A stretch of 64,000 nt of DNA from Anisakis pegreffii (lineage: Eukaryota; Nematoda; Chromadorea; Rhabditida; Anisakidae), in NCBI GenBank assembly GCA_035041965.1, contig JAPYMA010002755.1, positions 124,001 to 188,000 on the forward strand, written 5' to 3'. Position numbers and translations under genes: made by a program. Of the stretch, positions 23,350-35,653 are shown in pieces. The notes beneath the pieces were generated by a model, which did no database searches, was not told where the DNA came from, and worked only from the letters and a program-made list of their open reading frames with translations. How positions within the stretch are numbered: the stretch's first letter is position 1; every line of letters begins with the position of its first letter.

Positions 23350-25200
23350 GAATTTTCAGCGTTTTTCTCAACTATGCCGGTTTATTTTTGGCCGGATTTA
23401 ACGAGACTAATTTTCGTGTTCTCTCAATTCTTCTCATGCTATCGATCTTCTGCGCATATAAATTTCCATTCGTCCATAATGAATACTTTAATATAAGGTA
23501 TGCCTTCAAAATTATCGGTCTCATTCGTTTCACCTCCCACAGTTTGAGGCATGAGTTGTCATAAGTACGTTCTTCTATAATGAATTCACGAGCACCTTTA
23601 ATAGAACCATGAAGTAGCGAGGCTACAGCTGCACTTTTGGATCAAAGGAGCTATTTCCCTTGTGAGTGCACCCTTATAGAGCAGTAGCATCACTCGCAAA
23701 TGCAATGGCAATCAACAAACAAGCATGAACACAAGGATTCATTGTGACTGATATCGAAATTCACATAATTTAACCTCCAATTTCAGCAGCAATTGTTTAT
23801 TCATAAACTCAGCTTCTCTTCGCCATGAGTGAAGACTTGACTGAAAGCAATTTATACTATAATGCAGTGCTTTCAGACGATGGAAGATATATTTATGTGC
23901 ATTCGATGCAGCAGGCATATTATTTTCTATATTTTTCGCCATATTGGCAAACGACTATGCCACGAATTTCGGTTCTTACATTTTGATACCTATATTTATC
24001 TTGAATCCGATCATAACTGCGTTTGTTGCAATTCTGGTTGGTTTCTTGCACTCATCGCTTTGTGTTGCAACGCAACAGTGAAAGTCTCATCGATATACGA
24101 GACTTTTCTTTTACCTGCACACTCTGAATGTCATTAGTCAACTTAAGCAGTTGAACTTATTAGGATCTGCGAACAGAATTTGTGAACAGTGATGCCAGTT
24201 GAATGAACATAAACAGCCTGCAAGTCATTTCAACGCATTTAATGTCAGCGAATGCAAGCAGCCCTGATAATTTTTCTGTCATATTAAGGCTGTCTGGATG
24301 ATCGCTTACGATTACTTCAATGGAAGAATGGGCGCACAGATTAACAACAGAAAGAAAAACGCGTCGCTGCTGATATGTACTATAATTTATGCGATGCCTC
24401 CAATTGTTTGTCACATCCCCGCGATGAGTGAGTTTCAGTGTTATTTTATTCGTAAATTCATCAATGTCGTTGACGGATAGCAAACAACACCATTCGTCAG
24501 TGCCGTTCTTGATTCATTTTTCATTGTCCTGAACATGAAACGTTGCAAGTTTACAGTGGAGGCTATTGCAATGCTACTGGGTGTAACAGTATTGTCTGGT
24601 AATAACACGGTATTCCTTATGTTCAAGACCATGCAGAACATCGATGTTAGTAAATCTTTTCGCAATTTATTCTCGAATATTTGGGTTTTTTCTTAATCAC
24701 TGAACTGATTACGATTCTGATGTGATTTCTGGAATTTCGGCATTTAAATTCAAGTTGTTTGAAAGCGTTTTTATCTGTCGTTGTTCTTACTGTCATAACA
24801 GAAAGACGAGTGCCTCAATACGGCCGATTAGAACCAAGTTGAGTGCCCTAACCATGCGCTGACACAGAAGTACTTAGGTATCGCGATCAGGCGATCGTCG
24901 GAGAAGTGGGATCAGCGGAATAACCTGAAGTTCAGTGCTTACTTCATACTGCCCTTCGAAGACCAAAAACTGCAGGAACTGAGTTGTTGCAGTAGAGAAA
25001 ACGTTTGATAATTTCAGCGTGAAACGCCTGATGTAATCCCAACGGTGTTGATGTTATCAACAGTGATCTGCTTTCCAGTCTACCGAAATGCAGCGTTGAA
25101 ATTGTTTGGATATCACAAGGATTCGGAAGATAATAATTTAAATGTTATTCCAATTAAGACTTGTCGAGTCAAGCCCACATTAGGCATGATCACATCGTGA
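21700..25200 (+). CDS. Seven-transmembrane receptor, nematode chemoreceptor-like
   Basis: Seven exons: 21,700-21,772, 22,256-22,457, 23,360-23,497, 23,877-24,036, 24,289-24,427, 24,557-24,645 and 25,018-25,200. All junction phases agree and give 327 residues, the usual size of nematode serpentine receptors. After a short N-terminus with an NTT glycosylation site come hydrophobic segments at about 34-56, 68-90, 95-125, 142-162, 168-195, 214-235, a further weakly hydrophobic stretch (~238-255) and 275-295. A basic loop (INNRKKN) precedes the sixth. The last segment ends PVYRNAALKLFGY, like the cytoplasmic exit of helix 7 in these receptors. The fourth donor (GTTGGT) is weak. Expected in the plasma membrane, probably of sensory neurons. 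I cannot assign the receptor class or ligand. An in-frame ATG at 21,586 is an alternative start. Confidence 0.7.
23109..23165. repeat. Dispersed repeat, copy 2
   Basis: Partner of 91-150, lying in the second intron of the receptor gene. It shares GTCACAAAAAT, a GAAATGCCGAATTT block and a GCGATGTACAT block. Confidence 0.5.
23304..23347. repeat. (TA)n microsatellite, about 22 copies
   Basis: An uninterrupted TA run in the second intron of the receptor gene, ending 12 bp before the exon 3 acceptor. Confidence 0.95.
24832..25005 (+). other. Open, GC-richer segment in the last receptor intron
   Basis: This 58-codon frame begins right after a TTAG acceptor-like site and reads through ALTQKYLGIAIRRSSEKWDQ and LKFSAYFILPFEDQ before a stop. 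It differs in base composition from the surrounding intron. I found no donor that would join it in phase to the exon at 25,018 (the remaining gap would be too short for an intron). It may be a skipped or alternative terminal exon, or an inserted fragment. Left out of the receptor model. Confidence 0.25.
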
Positions 25201-28200
25201 ATGACCGCAAAACTTATCGCAAACAAATTCTTTCCTAACAAACCAGGATCAAGTCACATCAACAGAGATTTTGAGCACATGCGATAGCAATGGTGTCAAC
25301 AGTGTGTTGTGGAAAAGGCGGAATTTCAAGGACCTTGTCCTCGACTTTTGTTGAGCCGACCGTACTTTCTGGGTCCCTAATAGCAAAGTTTCGGTTTCGA
25401 CTTTTACGGAATTCTTGTGGATCACCGTTCCCCGACATTTTTCGAGAAATTCCTCGAAAACTGATAAAATCGGATGAAGGCGTGATCGAAGCATCAAAGC
25501 ATCGCTCATTTCACGCTCTATCATCGCAAAAGTCTTTTCATATACTTACTCTTTCTTCGGTGGCTGCATCTTACATCTTTCTTTCATTGTTGTCATTCCA
25601 TCCATCATGTTCATTGAAGTGCATTGGCTTTTTGAATTATTCACGAAATTCTGGTTCATGCTGATTCAGTTTTTGTTATTTCATTGCGAAGGACTTTTCA
25701 GGTATGTAGATTTTTGATGGTCTGTATTTTTCATTTCTTTAATTGCTGAAATTCTTCCAAAACTTATGCGTTGTTTATTTTTTCACATGGTTGAATAAAA
25801 TATTATTGTAAAAACTGCATTATGGCTCTGTTCTATGCCAAGGATTGCTTATTTCCATGCTTCTCCACCAGAAATTTCTGTTTTCATGGATCTACCGGCG
25901 TACATATACATTTCGTGTAGATATAAAAGCGCTGTTATTATAAAATGAATTTTAAAATTTAAAATTTATCTATAACAATGTGAGGCGGATGATTGAGGTA
26001 ATGAATTTCTTGGTCTACTCACATGAGACAGATGCTTGGGGTGTTCATTAAAAGAATGCGACATTTAAAAAAATGTTAGATGAGCATCAACAGACCCATT
26101 TCGCAATTGATCGAGTTATTACGAAACGAGGTGGGAGGTGGTAGAATAAAGAATAGGTGACAATAACAAATATGAATCGTGAACACAACGAATAAACCAA
26201 CCATCTGACCGTTATCTATAACCGTATGTTTAGAATCAATATCCAAGCTATAAGCCCATTGCTGATACTTTTCCGTTTGAATTTTACTTTAACCCGTTGT
26301 CATCGTACTTCAGTGGAGACAAATTAAGCGTTTTCGTAGTGCATTGACGTCAGTTTATCTAACAAGATTTATTTGTAGTAGAATAGAAATATATGAACGG
26401 AACAATGATTCATGATAGAAATAGAATCATGAACATGGAAATAATGAACGAAGCATTCGGTAGTTGAATATAGGCGTAATCAATGAAAACATGCAGCGAT
26501 AGGGTGACTGATAAAAAACATTTGCAATCTCATGGAAAATTCATTGTTTGGATGGTGCAGAATTGCAGTTTCCATCGGAAATGTTCAGTACGTTCAAGGG
26601 AAATAATGCAGAAAATTTTCAACAATAGATATTCTGCTCATGTTGGGAACATGTCGTTGTTGGACTCTTCACCGATAGACAACGTTTCCAAGCAAACAAG
26701 AGGAATAAAGGTCAGTAACTTTATTGGGTTCTCAATCTCAATGATCCCTTCTTGTTTTTTCTTTCTCATTCAAAAACATTAATTTCACATTTCTTCGCGT
26801 TCAATGCTTGTAATGCCAAGGAATTTCAAGTTCTTCTCGTTATTTTCATAGTTGACGAAATCCTAAATAAGAAATCCTTTATCTTGTATATTAGATATTA
26901 TAAAAGAAAATTTAGCACGACGCCTCGATCTTGTTCGGAGTTTATCTTCAACAGTCTGTGTTCTAGTTTGAATTGGTATGCGTACGTATGTATCTCTCGA
27001 GACATGTTGATAAACAGTTGTTTTTTTTGTACCGAACAGGCTCGCCCACTGCTTGCAAGCTGTTCTAAATTCTAACAATAAATGTGTTACTAACAACAAC
27101 ACTCATCTGTCATTTCATTTGGCGCGTTATATGCTCAAATTTATTTTAGCTCGAATAATATTTCCGTGACTTTTTGACTCTTCAATAGAACCTCAGTTCG
27201 CAAGAAACATTTTCGAAAAAAAAAAGACCTCATTTAGCGACCGTCTCAGGGAGGCCTATGCAAATTGAATTGGATAATTCTCGCACAGAACATTCTACTG
27301 AACAGTGAATTTAGTGAGCTAATTGCAGAAGGTTATCGAGCACTTAAGTCATTACCACGAGTCTGGTTTCATTGATGATCATTTGTTTCGCAACTCATTG
27401 GCGCGAGATGCTGAAAATATTTCGATCTAGCAAACAAAATGTAGTCAAAATCTGTACTGTTTGCGGTGGAATCATTCCCAGTAAATTGAATGAGTCAGGC
27501 AATTTACTTCTTTCTATACGTCATTCAAGAAATTTCTGATGTCAGTTGATGAATAAAAGTGCAATTCAATTGCAATAACCAGTATTTGGTAACTATTCAC
27601 TATTCAGGTTTTCACGCCCAATGCTCTCGCTTTGGCCGCATAACAAACCGTCATTCCTCCCGTCAGCATCGCCATCGCCCTCCCATTTACTCCAATAATC
27701 ATAATTCCGCGCGATTCATGGGAAGGATATCAGTGGGCTGATGCAAAGCTCAAGAGATTTGCTACTATGAATCCGTAGATAATACGAAAGAAATTTTTTA
27801 TCTTTGATCAGATAAGCATTTTAAAAACATCACTGAACAATTATGGCGGAAATTTCAGAAAAAAAAAAGAATTGATACCAGCCTGGTATATCTCTCAATC
27901 ACGCCATTCGTCTTCAGGAGGGATTTCCCCAGCTCACAGGGATTCGCATAAATTCATCTATGTATTCACTGAGTTTTATTCATATGGCTCACTTTCAAGA
28001 GTTCAAAGTGTAATCCCACACTTAGCACATTCTGACAATTCAATTGACACAATGTGTGCTCTTCATTGGTTTCAATATATTCAGTTTTCGTGGCTGTTTA
28101 AACCGTTTAACTTTATGTTTTTAGCAGTCTCACCACCTTGTTTCGCTATTCTGTAGCAATTCTCAAAGGCGATGTTCCATTTTGTATCACTTCGATCTAA

Positions 28201-31200
28201 TTGCTGCTGTGAAATCGTGCATCAGCTCATAAAATTTTCACATCTGGTACAATAGATTGATTAGATTTTTTTTTCGTTGAATGATTGCTTCGAGAAAAAA
28301 ACTGTTATATTTATATTTTCGTTTATTGCGATGAGAATTCGCACTGAACATCAGAAGGTAATTTTTCTGAAGTTTATTGAAGTTTTTTTTGCATTTGATA
28401 CGAACAACGTTTGGCACGCAATAATTTTTCTCACTAACAACAACTCAAGAGCTCTATTTCCTTCTCTTTTATTCATGATGTGTGCAAGTCAAAGAAAACG
28501 TTCACCTTCTTTATCCATCGCATAAATCATTCAGAACTTACGAGTAACAGTCAGATCCCATTTCCTCTCACCTGCTTCAATCAGCTACAGGATGTGGCTG
28601 ACGCCTGTGCTGAAGCGTCTACACTGAGCTTTACGTTTCGGCATGAGCGCACGCTCAAGACGATAGTATCATTAATAGGAAAAATACTTTTCAAGAAGTA
28701 ATCGTTAGCAACAACTTCCTAGAAGTTTATAAGATATTCATGAGTGTATTTATATATTTCGCATTATATCGGCTATATCCAAGTAGTATCTAGAAAAAAA
28801 TCTCTGGTCGGCACCCATCGTTGTTTGCGTTGTGATCAAATTGTGAAAACAACTTTTTGAGGAATTTTATCCGATTGTTTTATCAAAAAAAAAGATTTTC
28901 AGCGATGTGTTTGTAACGCAATGAATGAAGTGTGATAATCGAAAATCCGCGATTTCCTGCTTGGTGTGGCCGGTGCATTCCATTATATACATACACATAT
29001 TGCTGATTGTGAGTAAGCACACTCATGAAAATTTTCTGATCAACTGAAAAATATTTCTTAACGAGCATTTTTTATCAGGTATTTTCCCATCACTGGCTGA
29101 GCGTGGGCTGAATGTCACTCGGATGATTTTCGCATTTTGTCATGTGTTCTCGTTTCATCTTATCATTTCAACTATGCATTCAGCTAAACAAATTGTTCAA
29201 TACATATGTTCAATATGTTCAATACGTATTGAACGGAGACGTGATAAGGTGATAGGGTCGACAATACTGATAGCAAAAACAGTTGATATGATTGACATCG
29301 GTGTGGAATTTCATCATATTGACGAGTGACTGACTGGGTTAGAATGAAAGAAGTATCATTTTACATGTGGTCAGGATGATTCATCCACTGAAGCCAACGA
29401 TCATATTCACATAACACTTCGATAATAAATGCCCTCAATATGTATCGACTTCAGTTTCATCAGAACTTCTCACATTCATTTGTCGTCTTCACATATTCAT
29501 ATCGAATTACACCACGTTCCCGCTGATACTCATCTGATTAGCATTAGACTGATCATGTGTGATTCACATCACTTCGGACGCTCTCTGTCGTTGATCACAC
29601 TACTTCTTCAACAATCAGTTTTTCTAGTACTCTCAAGGGCAACAAGAGCATCCTTCAAGTAAACATTAATCTCTGCTTTGGTGACCGTTCAGTGCACTGA
29701 CATCAGTGTAATTTCGAGTCATTCGTCATGGGCGTTGTTGAGACTTGATGGCAATTCGTAAATAACAAAAAAATTATTGTTGAACTATTGCTTCGCATTC
29801 GTCAGAGTTGTTGTAAAATGATATCATCTTCTATATAAATCATCGCCTCAACGCCTTTCGTCAGTGTATTCCTTTTGGTTCGATTTTGACCTGAGCTCTT
29901 TCTTTCATCAATAATGAATTTATTGTATCGTTTTTTGACCGTTCATTCTATTTTATTGAAACTATTGCGTATTGAAAGTGTATCACAAGTATTGTGAGTT
30001 GTTGATTTAATCGTTACTGAAGGTGTTTTTCGCAATCAAACAGCGAATTCCATGGAAATGACTCTTTCTGTCATTGCATTCCTATGCACTGCATCATTGA
30101 AGGTGTTTTGCTATGTGACTTCGTTTGAAGAAAAAATAAACCATTTATATTTCTTTGGCAATATTCATTGACATTTTCTCATTACGTTATGTCAATTACG
30201 AACATCCCTCCCTCCATTGTGGGAGCATGTCTCAACAATTGCGAAATTAGGAGTCAAATTCTTACTTCGTGAATTCCTTATCAAAGATGCAGAAAACATA
30301 GCAAAGCCACAAACCATTAACAGAACCGTTATTATGCCCGTGCAGTGAGTGTGATCGTGCAACATAGGCTACTTGCTTGAAGGTGTTTTCCACTATAATT
30401 TGGAAACAAATCGATGTAATAAAACAATTGAAATTACCAATTTTTAGTTCATGGATTCCTTTCTCTGAGGTTTATTGTTTGGTCTATAAGATATATTGTT
30501 TCTCGATTGTTCCAGTAATCTATAGCACATAATAAGAATGTTAAATGTGAATGGACGGAAGAAAGATTGATCATCTTATGCTTATTTGGTACGATAAGAC
30601 ATTTTTATGATTCTCTTTTTTCGTTGTCATCCAGCTGAATTCTCAAATGGTTACTAGGAAAAAATGTCAAGTTGTTGTTGTTATTTTTTTCCGTCTGTTT
30701 CTTTTGACCGGTTCGATGACCTGAAGATTGATACAACATGACTAGAACGAAAATCATTACGATATGAGTGTTCAGTGTGAAAAGATACGATATTGCGCTC
30801 TGTTATCTAGAGGCAGGTAGGTGGTTGCTGTTCGATTTCCCAGACCAAAAAAATGGATGCGCCATTTGTTGTGCACCCAATTGAACAGAATCACTGATAA
30901 TGAATCATTAATTTTTAATGAGAGCCTATAAAATGAGTTATTTTTTGCCAGTTTTTCATTGTGGTCTTCAACGCTTCAGAACTTTTGAGACCTTAATTCT
31001 TCAAACGTAATCACTTTCGATTTTCATTGATGTGGTGATGATCAAAAACAATCTGATAACATTAATTGTGAGAGGAAGAACTCAGCTAATGGATTCAATA
31101 AATCTTTCCAGCCCACGTTTCAAAGTTTTTGAATCTTCCGTCTCTGAAGTAATCACTGTGGATGTTTTTTTTTTGTGGGATGATTGGAAACTAATGAATC

Positions 31201-31658
31201 GGATAATTTTTCGATACGATAATCAAAACGCTCAATTGAGCAATATCCTTTTTCAGCCTAACAGTAACGTTTGAAATCTCTGAGTTTGGACGTAAAAGTG
31301 GTGTTGATTTTTACTTGATTTCCTCTCAGATTTTTTCCCTTGTCACAAATCTTCGACTGCGTTCCAGGTGTTTGATTGATGACCACTCGTGTCATTTCCT
31401 CGTATTCTATCTATCGCATCAAAGACACCATTTGTGAGCGTCATGCTGATAAACATCTTTATGTTCATATGACGGATGTTGAAAATTGATTGTTCATTTT
31501 AGTGTTGTGATATTCGATCGTTTGTAACTCAGTGAATCACATTAAGTTTAATTCAATTCTTCGATTTCTTGACTCCCATGATGATCGATTCGTTTGTTTA
31601 CGATTCAATTTTACTTTTTTACAGGTTCTCTTTCATATCGTCTCGAACTGATAGGAAA
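25201..31658. other. Intergenic stretch with isolated exon-like frames
   Basis: No consistent gene model. Exon-like pieces include 27,238-27,375 (after a TTTAG site; contains LNWIILAQNILLNSEFSELI), 28,277-28,357 (ending at AAG before GTAATT) and 29,079-29,329 (after TTATCAG; contains RMIFAFCHVFSFHLIIS and RIERRRDK). A TATA-like CTATATAAA lies near 29,833. An AATAAA at 25,794-25,799 could serve the receptor gene. Confidence 0.4.
31611..31624 (+). promoter_or_regulatory. Candidate trans-splice or 5' UTR acceptor
   Basis: A pyrimidine-rich TTTTACTTTTTTACAG ends 34 nt before the ATG at 31,659. The short leader fits SL trans-splicing, common in nematodes, or an ordinary 5' UTR intron. Confidence 0.4.
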
Positions 31659-33228
31659 ATGCGGCACTTAATTATTCTGGCAGTACTATTTTTAACTGTG
31701 AATTCACGATCCATTTTTGATGAGCGAGCTAAAGGTAACTGACTTGATTTCGCTTCCTCTACAATTGAACTTCTAAAGTTAACTGGTAAATATCTCTTGT
31801 TCTTGATTACTGAATAAAGTGTTAATGCTAGATGAACTTCTCATTCATGTGTGAGTTTATTCTCCTATATGATTGATGGAATCAGTTGAGAAGCGATTTC
31901 GATTTGGAACTGGCCTGAAAGCTGATTTGTGTGAGTTGCGCCGGTCAGAGCGCATGTTCCAATTGACTTCTGGCGGCGATATTTTCTCGTTTGTTTAGTA
32001 GGTATCGATCTTCTGAGAGGAGCAAATTCATTTCATTCAATAGCAAGTCGAATGTGGTCACTCTTATGAGATCATTTTCATTTGTGAGTGTTTTTTTCAT
32101 GCATTCTAGAGAATGTACACAGAAGAAAAATAGCAAATCCATAGAATTGGTGATCATTTTGAGGTTCGTATTTTGTCGAATCAACTGACCACACCAACGA
32201 TGGTCTATTCTTATTGAGTCCAGCCGCTGAACTGCCAAAAATACCGTTACGAATAATTTCGAATTCTGAAGTGCCCGAAGATTCACGTGAAAAATCGAGC
32301 AGTCTTGGAGACGATTTGATATTGGATACAGATTCAGATTCAGATGACGTTAATGAAAGACCTTTATTCGATGAATTTGGCACGATCATCACCTATCCAG
32401 ACAAACAACTCGCACATACCGATATAAGTGAACAGCAGAAAGAAATCCGTCGCTTTGAAGAGAAATCACAAGTGAGCATATCAATTCAGCAATAAAGTTA
32501 CATTAATTCACTCAAATCATTTATATCAATACTGATCTAACTTACTTGACCAGTCCAACTTCTCAATTAATCAACTCTGCTTTGCGCAGAAAGTCTGCTG
32601 AAAGGATCATTCACAGTACAAGATCCGCCTTGATTATTCTTACAATTAGACACAATCTTCGTCAAAATTTGTGTTATTGTTAATATCTCAAGACAAAATA
32701 AAATGACCACATTGTGCCGCCTGAAACGATCGAATTTTGGTTCGTTAGGCAATAATTTTCGAATGTGTCAAATTTTGCCGAGAAATCTTATTGAGTCCAT
32801 GTACAACGCAGTATTCTTACAAATATTTTTTATCCCTCACGACCATTCACATGTAACAAACAGCAAGTTTATCCTCGTAATTTCCATCTGTGACTATTCA
32901 CATGTATCTAAAGATAGGTACTACGATGCTTGCGTCTCAAGCACTATAGAATCGCGAGAGCATAAAAAATTTTTCGTTTCAGGACTTCGTTCAGGAATCG
33001 GACAGATCTCCTGATTGTATACCGAGAAACTACCAAGACGACGGAATACCAGAAAATGAATCAGCCGAAGAGAACGCACTGAAAGAAGCTGCTAATGAAC
33101 TGCTCTCTCCAGTCAGCACTGGTCTCGAAGCCGACCAACGAGAGAAAGCTTCGAGTAATTTCACGGGTCCGGAAATAATCGAGGAACCATTCATAAAGAT
33201 CACTGTACAGCCGTTATGTCCTTACTGA
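31659..33228 (+). CDS. Secreted acidic protein, unknown family
   Basis: Four exons: 31,659-31,734, 31,886-31,930, 32,164-32,471 and 32,983-33,228. All phases match; donors are GTAACT, GTGAGT and GTGAGC. The product is 224 residues. It begins with a signal peptide (MRHLIILAVLFLTVNSRS), then a basic stretch VEKRFRFGTGLKADL whose KR could be a proprotein-cleavage site. The rest is hydrophilic and acidic, with a DTDSDSDD cluster near 95-102, a proline- and leucine-containing block (LSPAAELPKIPLRI), an NFT glycosylation site near the C-terminus and three cysteines (41, one near 154, one near 222). It ends QPLCPY. No domain recognised. AATAAA lies at 33,545-33,550. It could be a secreted matrix, salivary-type or neuropeptide-like precursor, but nothing decides this. 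Confidence 0.7.
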
Positions 33229-33879
33229 TTCACTGAATTGCGCCAATGTATATAAACTCTTCAGTTGTGTTTTAAAAAATTGACTGTTGATGCACATGAA
33301 TGACACGAGCGAGCGAGCAATTGCCATTCGCATTCATATTCACTCGATGATGTATTTATATGATTCAGTATTGTTTTGTACATTATCTACCATCTTGATG
33401 CCTTTGATCACTGTGCGCAACAAGTGCTTTTGAAATGAGATTTGTTCATTTAAAACAAAAAGAAAACTGTTCTTCGCTAAAGAATCCAAATTCCTGTCCT
33501 AATCATTGTTAATAGAATCGTTTCCCAGCATAATTCGCGTACTGAATAAATAATATTTTTCATAACCACAACATCTAAAGAAGCACAAGGATGTGGTTAT
33601 TAAAAAAAAAACTTCAATGTCAAACTGAACCAAGAACAGCGAGCAATCACAACAACAGTTACAGGCAATGAATTCTCTGTAACCGATCACGAAGGGTGAT
33701 CGCTTAACAAAAGCGACGTATTGAATCGAATTTTTCCTAGAATGCCAAAGGAGTTACTGCAGTGTTACTGATGATGCAGCCTGAATCTTGGATGTTTAGT
33801 CACAACAAAATATCCATCAAAATTGACAGCTACTGAGTGAAATTTAAGTCGCCAATAATTCTGCAATTCTGAAGCGAGA

Positions 33880-34290
33880 CACAACAAAATCGCTTGGATA
33901 TGTGAAAGGGAAGGTAGCATAAGTTGCACATATTACTACACAAGCAATATAATTTTGAGCAAGGATACATGCCTTTTCTGAAAGTAGAGAAATTGGTGAA
34001 TACGATGATCTGAAGAAAATAAAACGCTTCTTGACAATTCTATGAAGAGCATTAATTTCAAGATGGTGTTACTGATTTAGCAGATGTGGTTTATTTTTTG
34101 ATCAACATGCATATAATGTCCTAGGAGCGTTAGCGCAGTTAGATGGCTTCAGATATACATGTGTTTCACTGAAATTCTGCAGAATCGCTCGACACCATAA
34201 ATGATTTTCTGAAACTTGAGAATCTTAAGAATGCGATTATGTGAAGGAGAGAACGTGCTTCAGCACAATTCAAAGGAGAGTATTAGTTTG
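33880..34290. repeat. Dispersed repeat, two diverged copies
   Basis: Copy 1 (~33,880-34,080) has AAATCGCT, then TTTCTGAAAGTAGAGAAAT and a GATCTGAAGAAA block. Copy 2 (~34,185) has AATCGCTCGACA and TTTTCTGAAACTTGAGAAT. Both resemble 62,335-62,450, which has AAATCGCTCGACAACAAG and CTCTGAAAGTAAGAAAT. Confidence 0.4.
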
Positions 34291-34975
34291 TAGTGGATGT
34301 TGGTGATTTGGTTGGCGTAATTTTTACACTGATCAATAGATATACAATGTACCTCAAGATTTCGGATGAATATCTGATTTTTTGAGAAAATCCCACCCAG
34401 ATAAGGAATTGCTTTGTGCCGGTTCACCTCCGTTTATCACCGTACAAATTTGCTCCCGTTGATCAGTCTACGCAGTTTTCAAACAACCATATCTTCAGGT
34501 TCGCCCAGATGCACACCGAATCCTCACATTTTGGGTTTCTCCAGTCATTATAGTTTCAGAATACGGCATCTGTAGTGTCAACAAAATTACGTATGGTTTG
34601 CGACGAATACCTCAATTTCTAAACGTATTTCATTACGTGAGCGATTGCATTACATGATTCATTTCCGTTCGGTGTATTCCTACTGATTAGACCGTACGTT
34701 ACGATAAGAATACTAGAAGAGCGATTTTTTATCTAATTATATCCGCAGGTTTGACCAGAAGCGCATTATTCGTAGTCAGTATCAGTAGATCCATGCGGCT
34801 AAACCTGATGCTTTGCTTTAAAATGTCCCGTAAAAATCCTTCGACGCATTATTTTGCTCAATCAAGGTACTATTATTATGGTCAAGGTCCTGTTCTTATT
34901 CTTATTATATTACTGCTGTCATCGTTAGATCATTTATTTTAGTGTGGATTTACTTAGCACAGGGGTCCCCATAGA

Positions 34976-34996
34976 GGGAGAGGGGAGGGAGGGGGA
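34976..34996 (+). other. G-quadruplex-type motif
   Basis: GGGAGAGGGGAGGGAGGGGG provides four runs of at least three G separated by loops of one to four bases. It lies about 660 bp upstream of the GCP start codon. Confidence 0.6.
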
Positions 34997-35151
34997 GGAG
35001 AGAAATTACCTATTCTTGATTAATTTTGGGGTTTTGGATCAGGATCCTGATCTCATTCCCTGGGCGCCCTCTTTCATCTAGGAGGTCTTCCCCTTTTATC
35101 TGACAATTAGATTCCTTCTTCTTCTAGGCTGTCTTACTCTCTCTCATGAAG

Positions 35152-35290
35152 GAACCCTTCGCCCTCTTTAGGGAACCCCTCTCCTTTCGAGCTAACTCTT
35201 TTCCCATCCGGTGGAACCCTCCTCCTTTCCGACGGAACCGTCCTCCATCCCCAATGAACCCTCTCCCTCTTGAGTGTAACCTTCATCCTC
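35152..35290 (-). repeat. 21-bp minisatellite, about 6.6 copies
   Basis: Six exact 21-bp steps from 35,152 to 35,277 each begin GAAC or AAC, followed by a C/T-rich body, then a partial seventh copy. Units differ from each other by several bases. On the minus strand an open frame repeats every seven residues (KGEGF, KEGEGF), but this follows from the period and is not good evidence of a gene. Confidence 0.85.
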
Positions 35291-35653
35291 CATGATATCA
35301 TCAAGCGCGTTTCGTAATACGCACATAAAATGGTGAGCATGCGTTTGTATTGCTCAAATCGAACCGAAACGTACTACAGGGAGTCAAATAACCGGGTGCT
35401 ACTTAGCAGGGAATCAATTAGCGCAGACCTTTCAGGTGTTTTTCTTCCATACGACGGAGACATCGAGAAGCGATTACAGTTGATTTTTGATCGTTGATTT
35501 TGCTGTGCAATTATTTACTTCATTTAGCTGTTCAGTGTTCATTCACATTCAATTAGCATAACTACTGTTGCACGAGTGTTTCTTTTTGATATCGAAACTC
35601 GCCTAACGAATAAGCAGTCATTTATGATGCTCTGATTGCAAGTTTGAGGGAAG

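Larger units (their letters stand above)
33229..35151. other. Intergenic stretch between secreted-protein and GCP genes
   Basis: No gene supported. It holds the secreted gene's likely 3' UTR (AATAAA at 33,545), two diverged copies of a dispersed repeat (about 33,880-34,080 and 34,185-34,290) and a G-rich tract at 34,976-34,996. Confidence 0.5.

Noticed and set aside
34121..34190. tRNA-like GGAGCGTTAGCGCAGTTAGATGGC stretch (first 20 nt resemble a D-arm)
   Set aside because: No B-box, anticodon arm or acceptor stem can be formed downstream.
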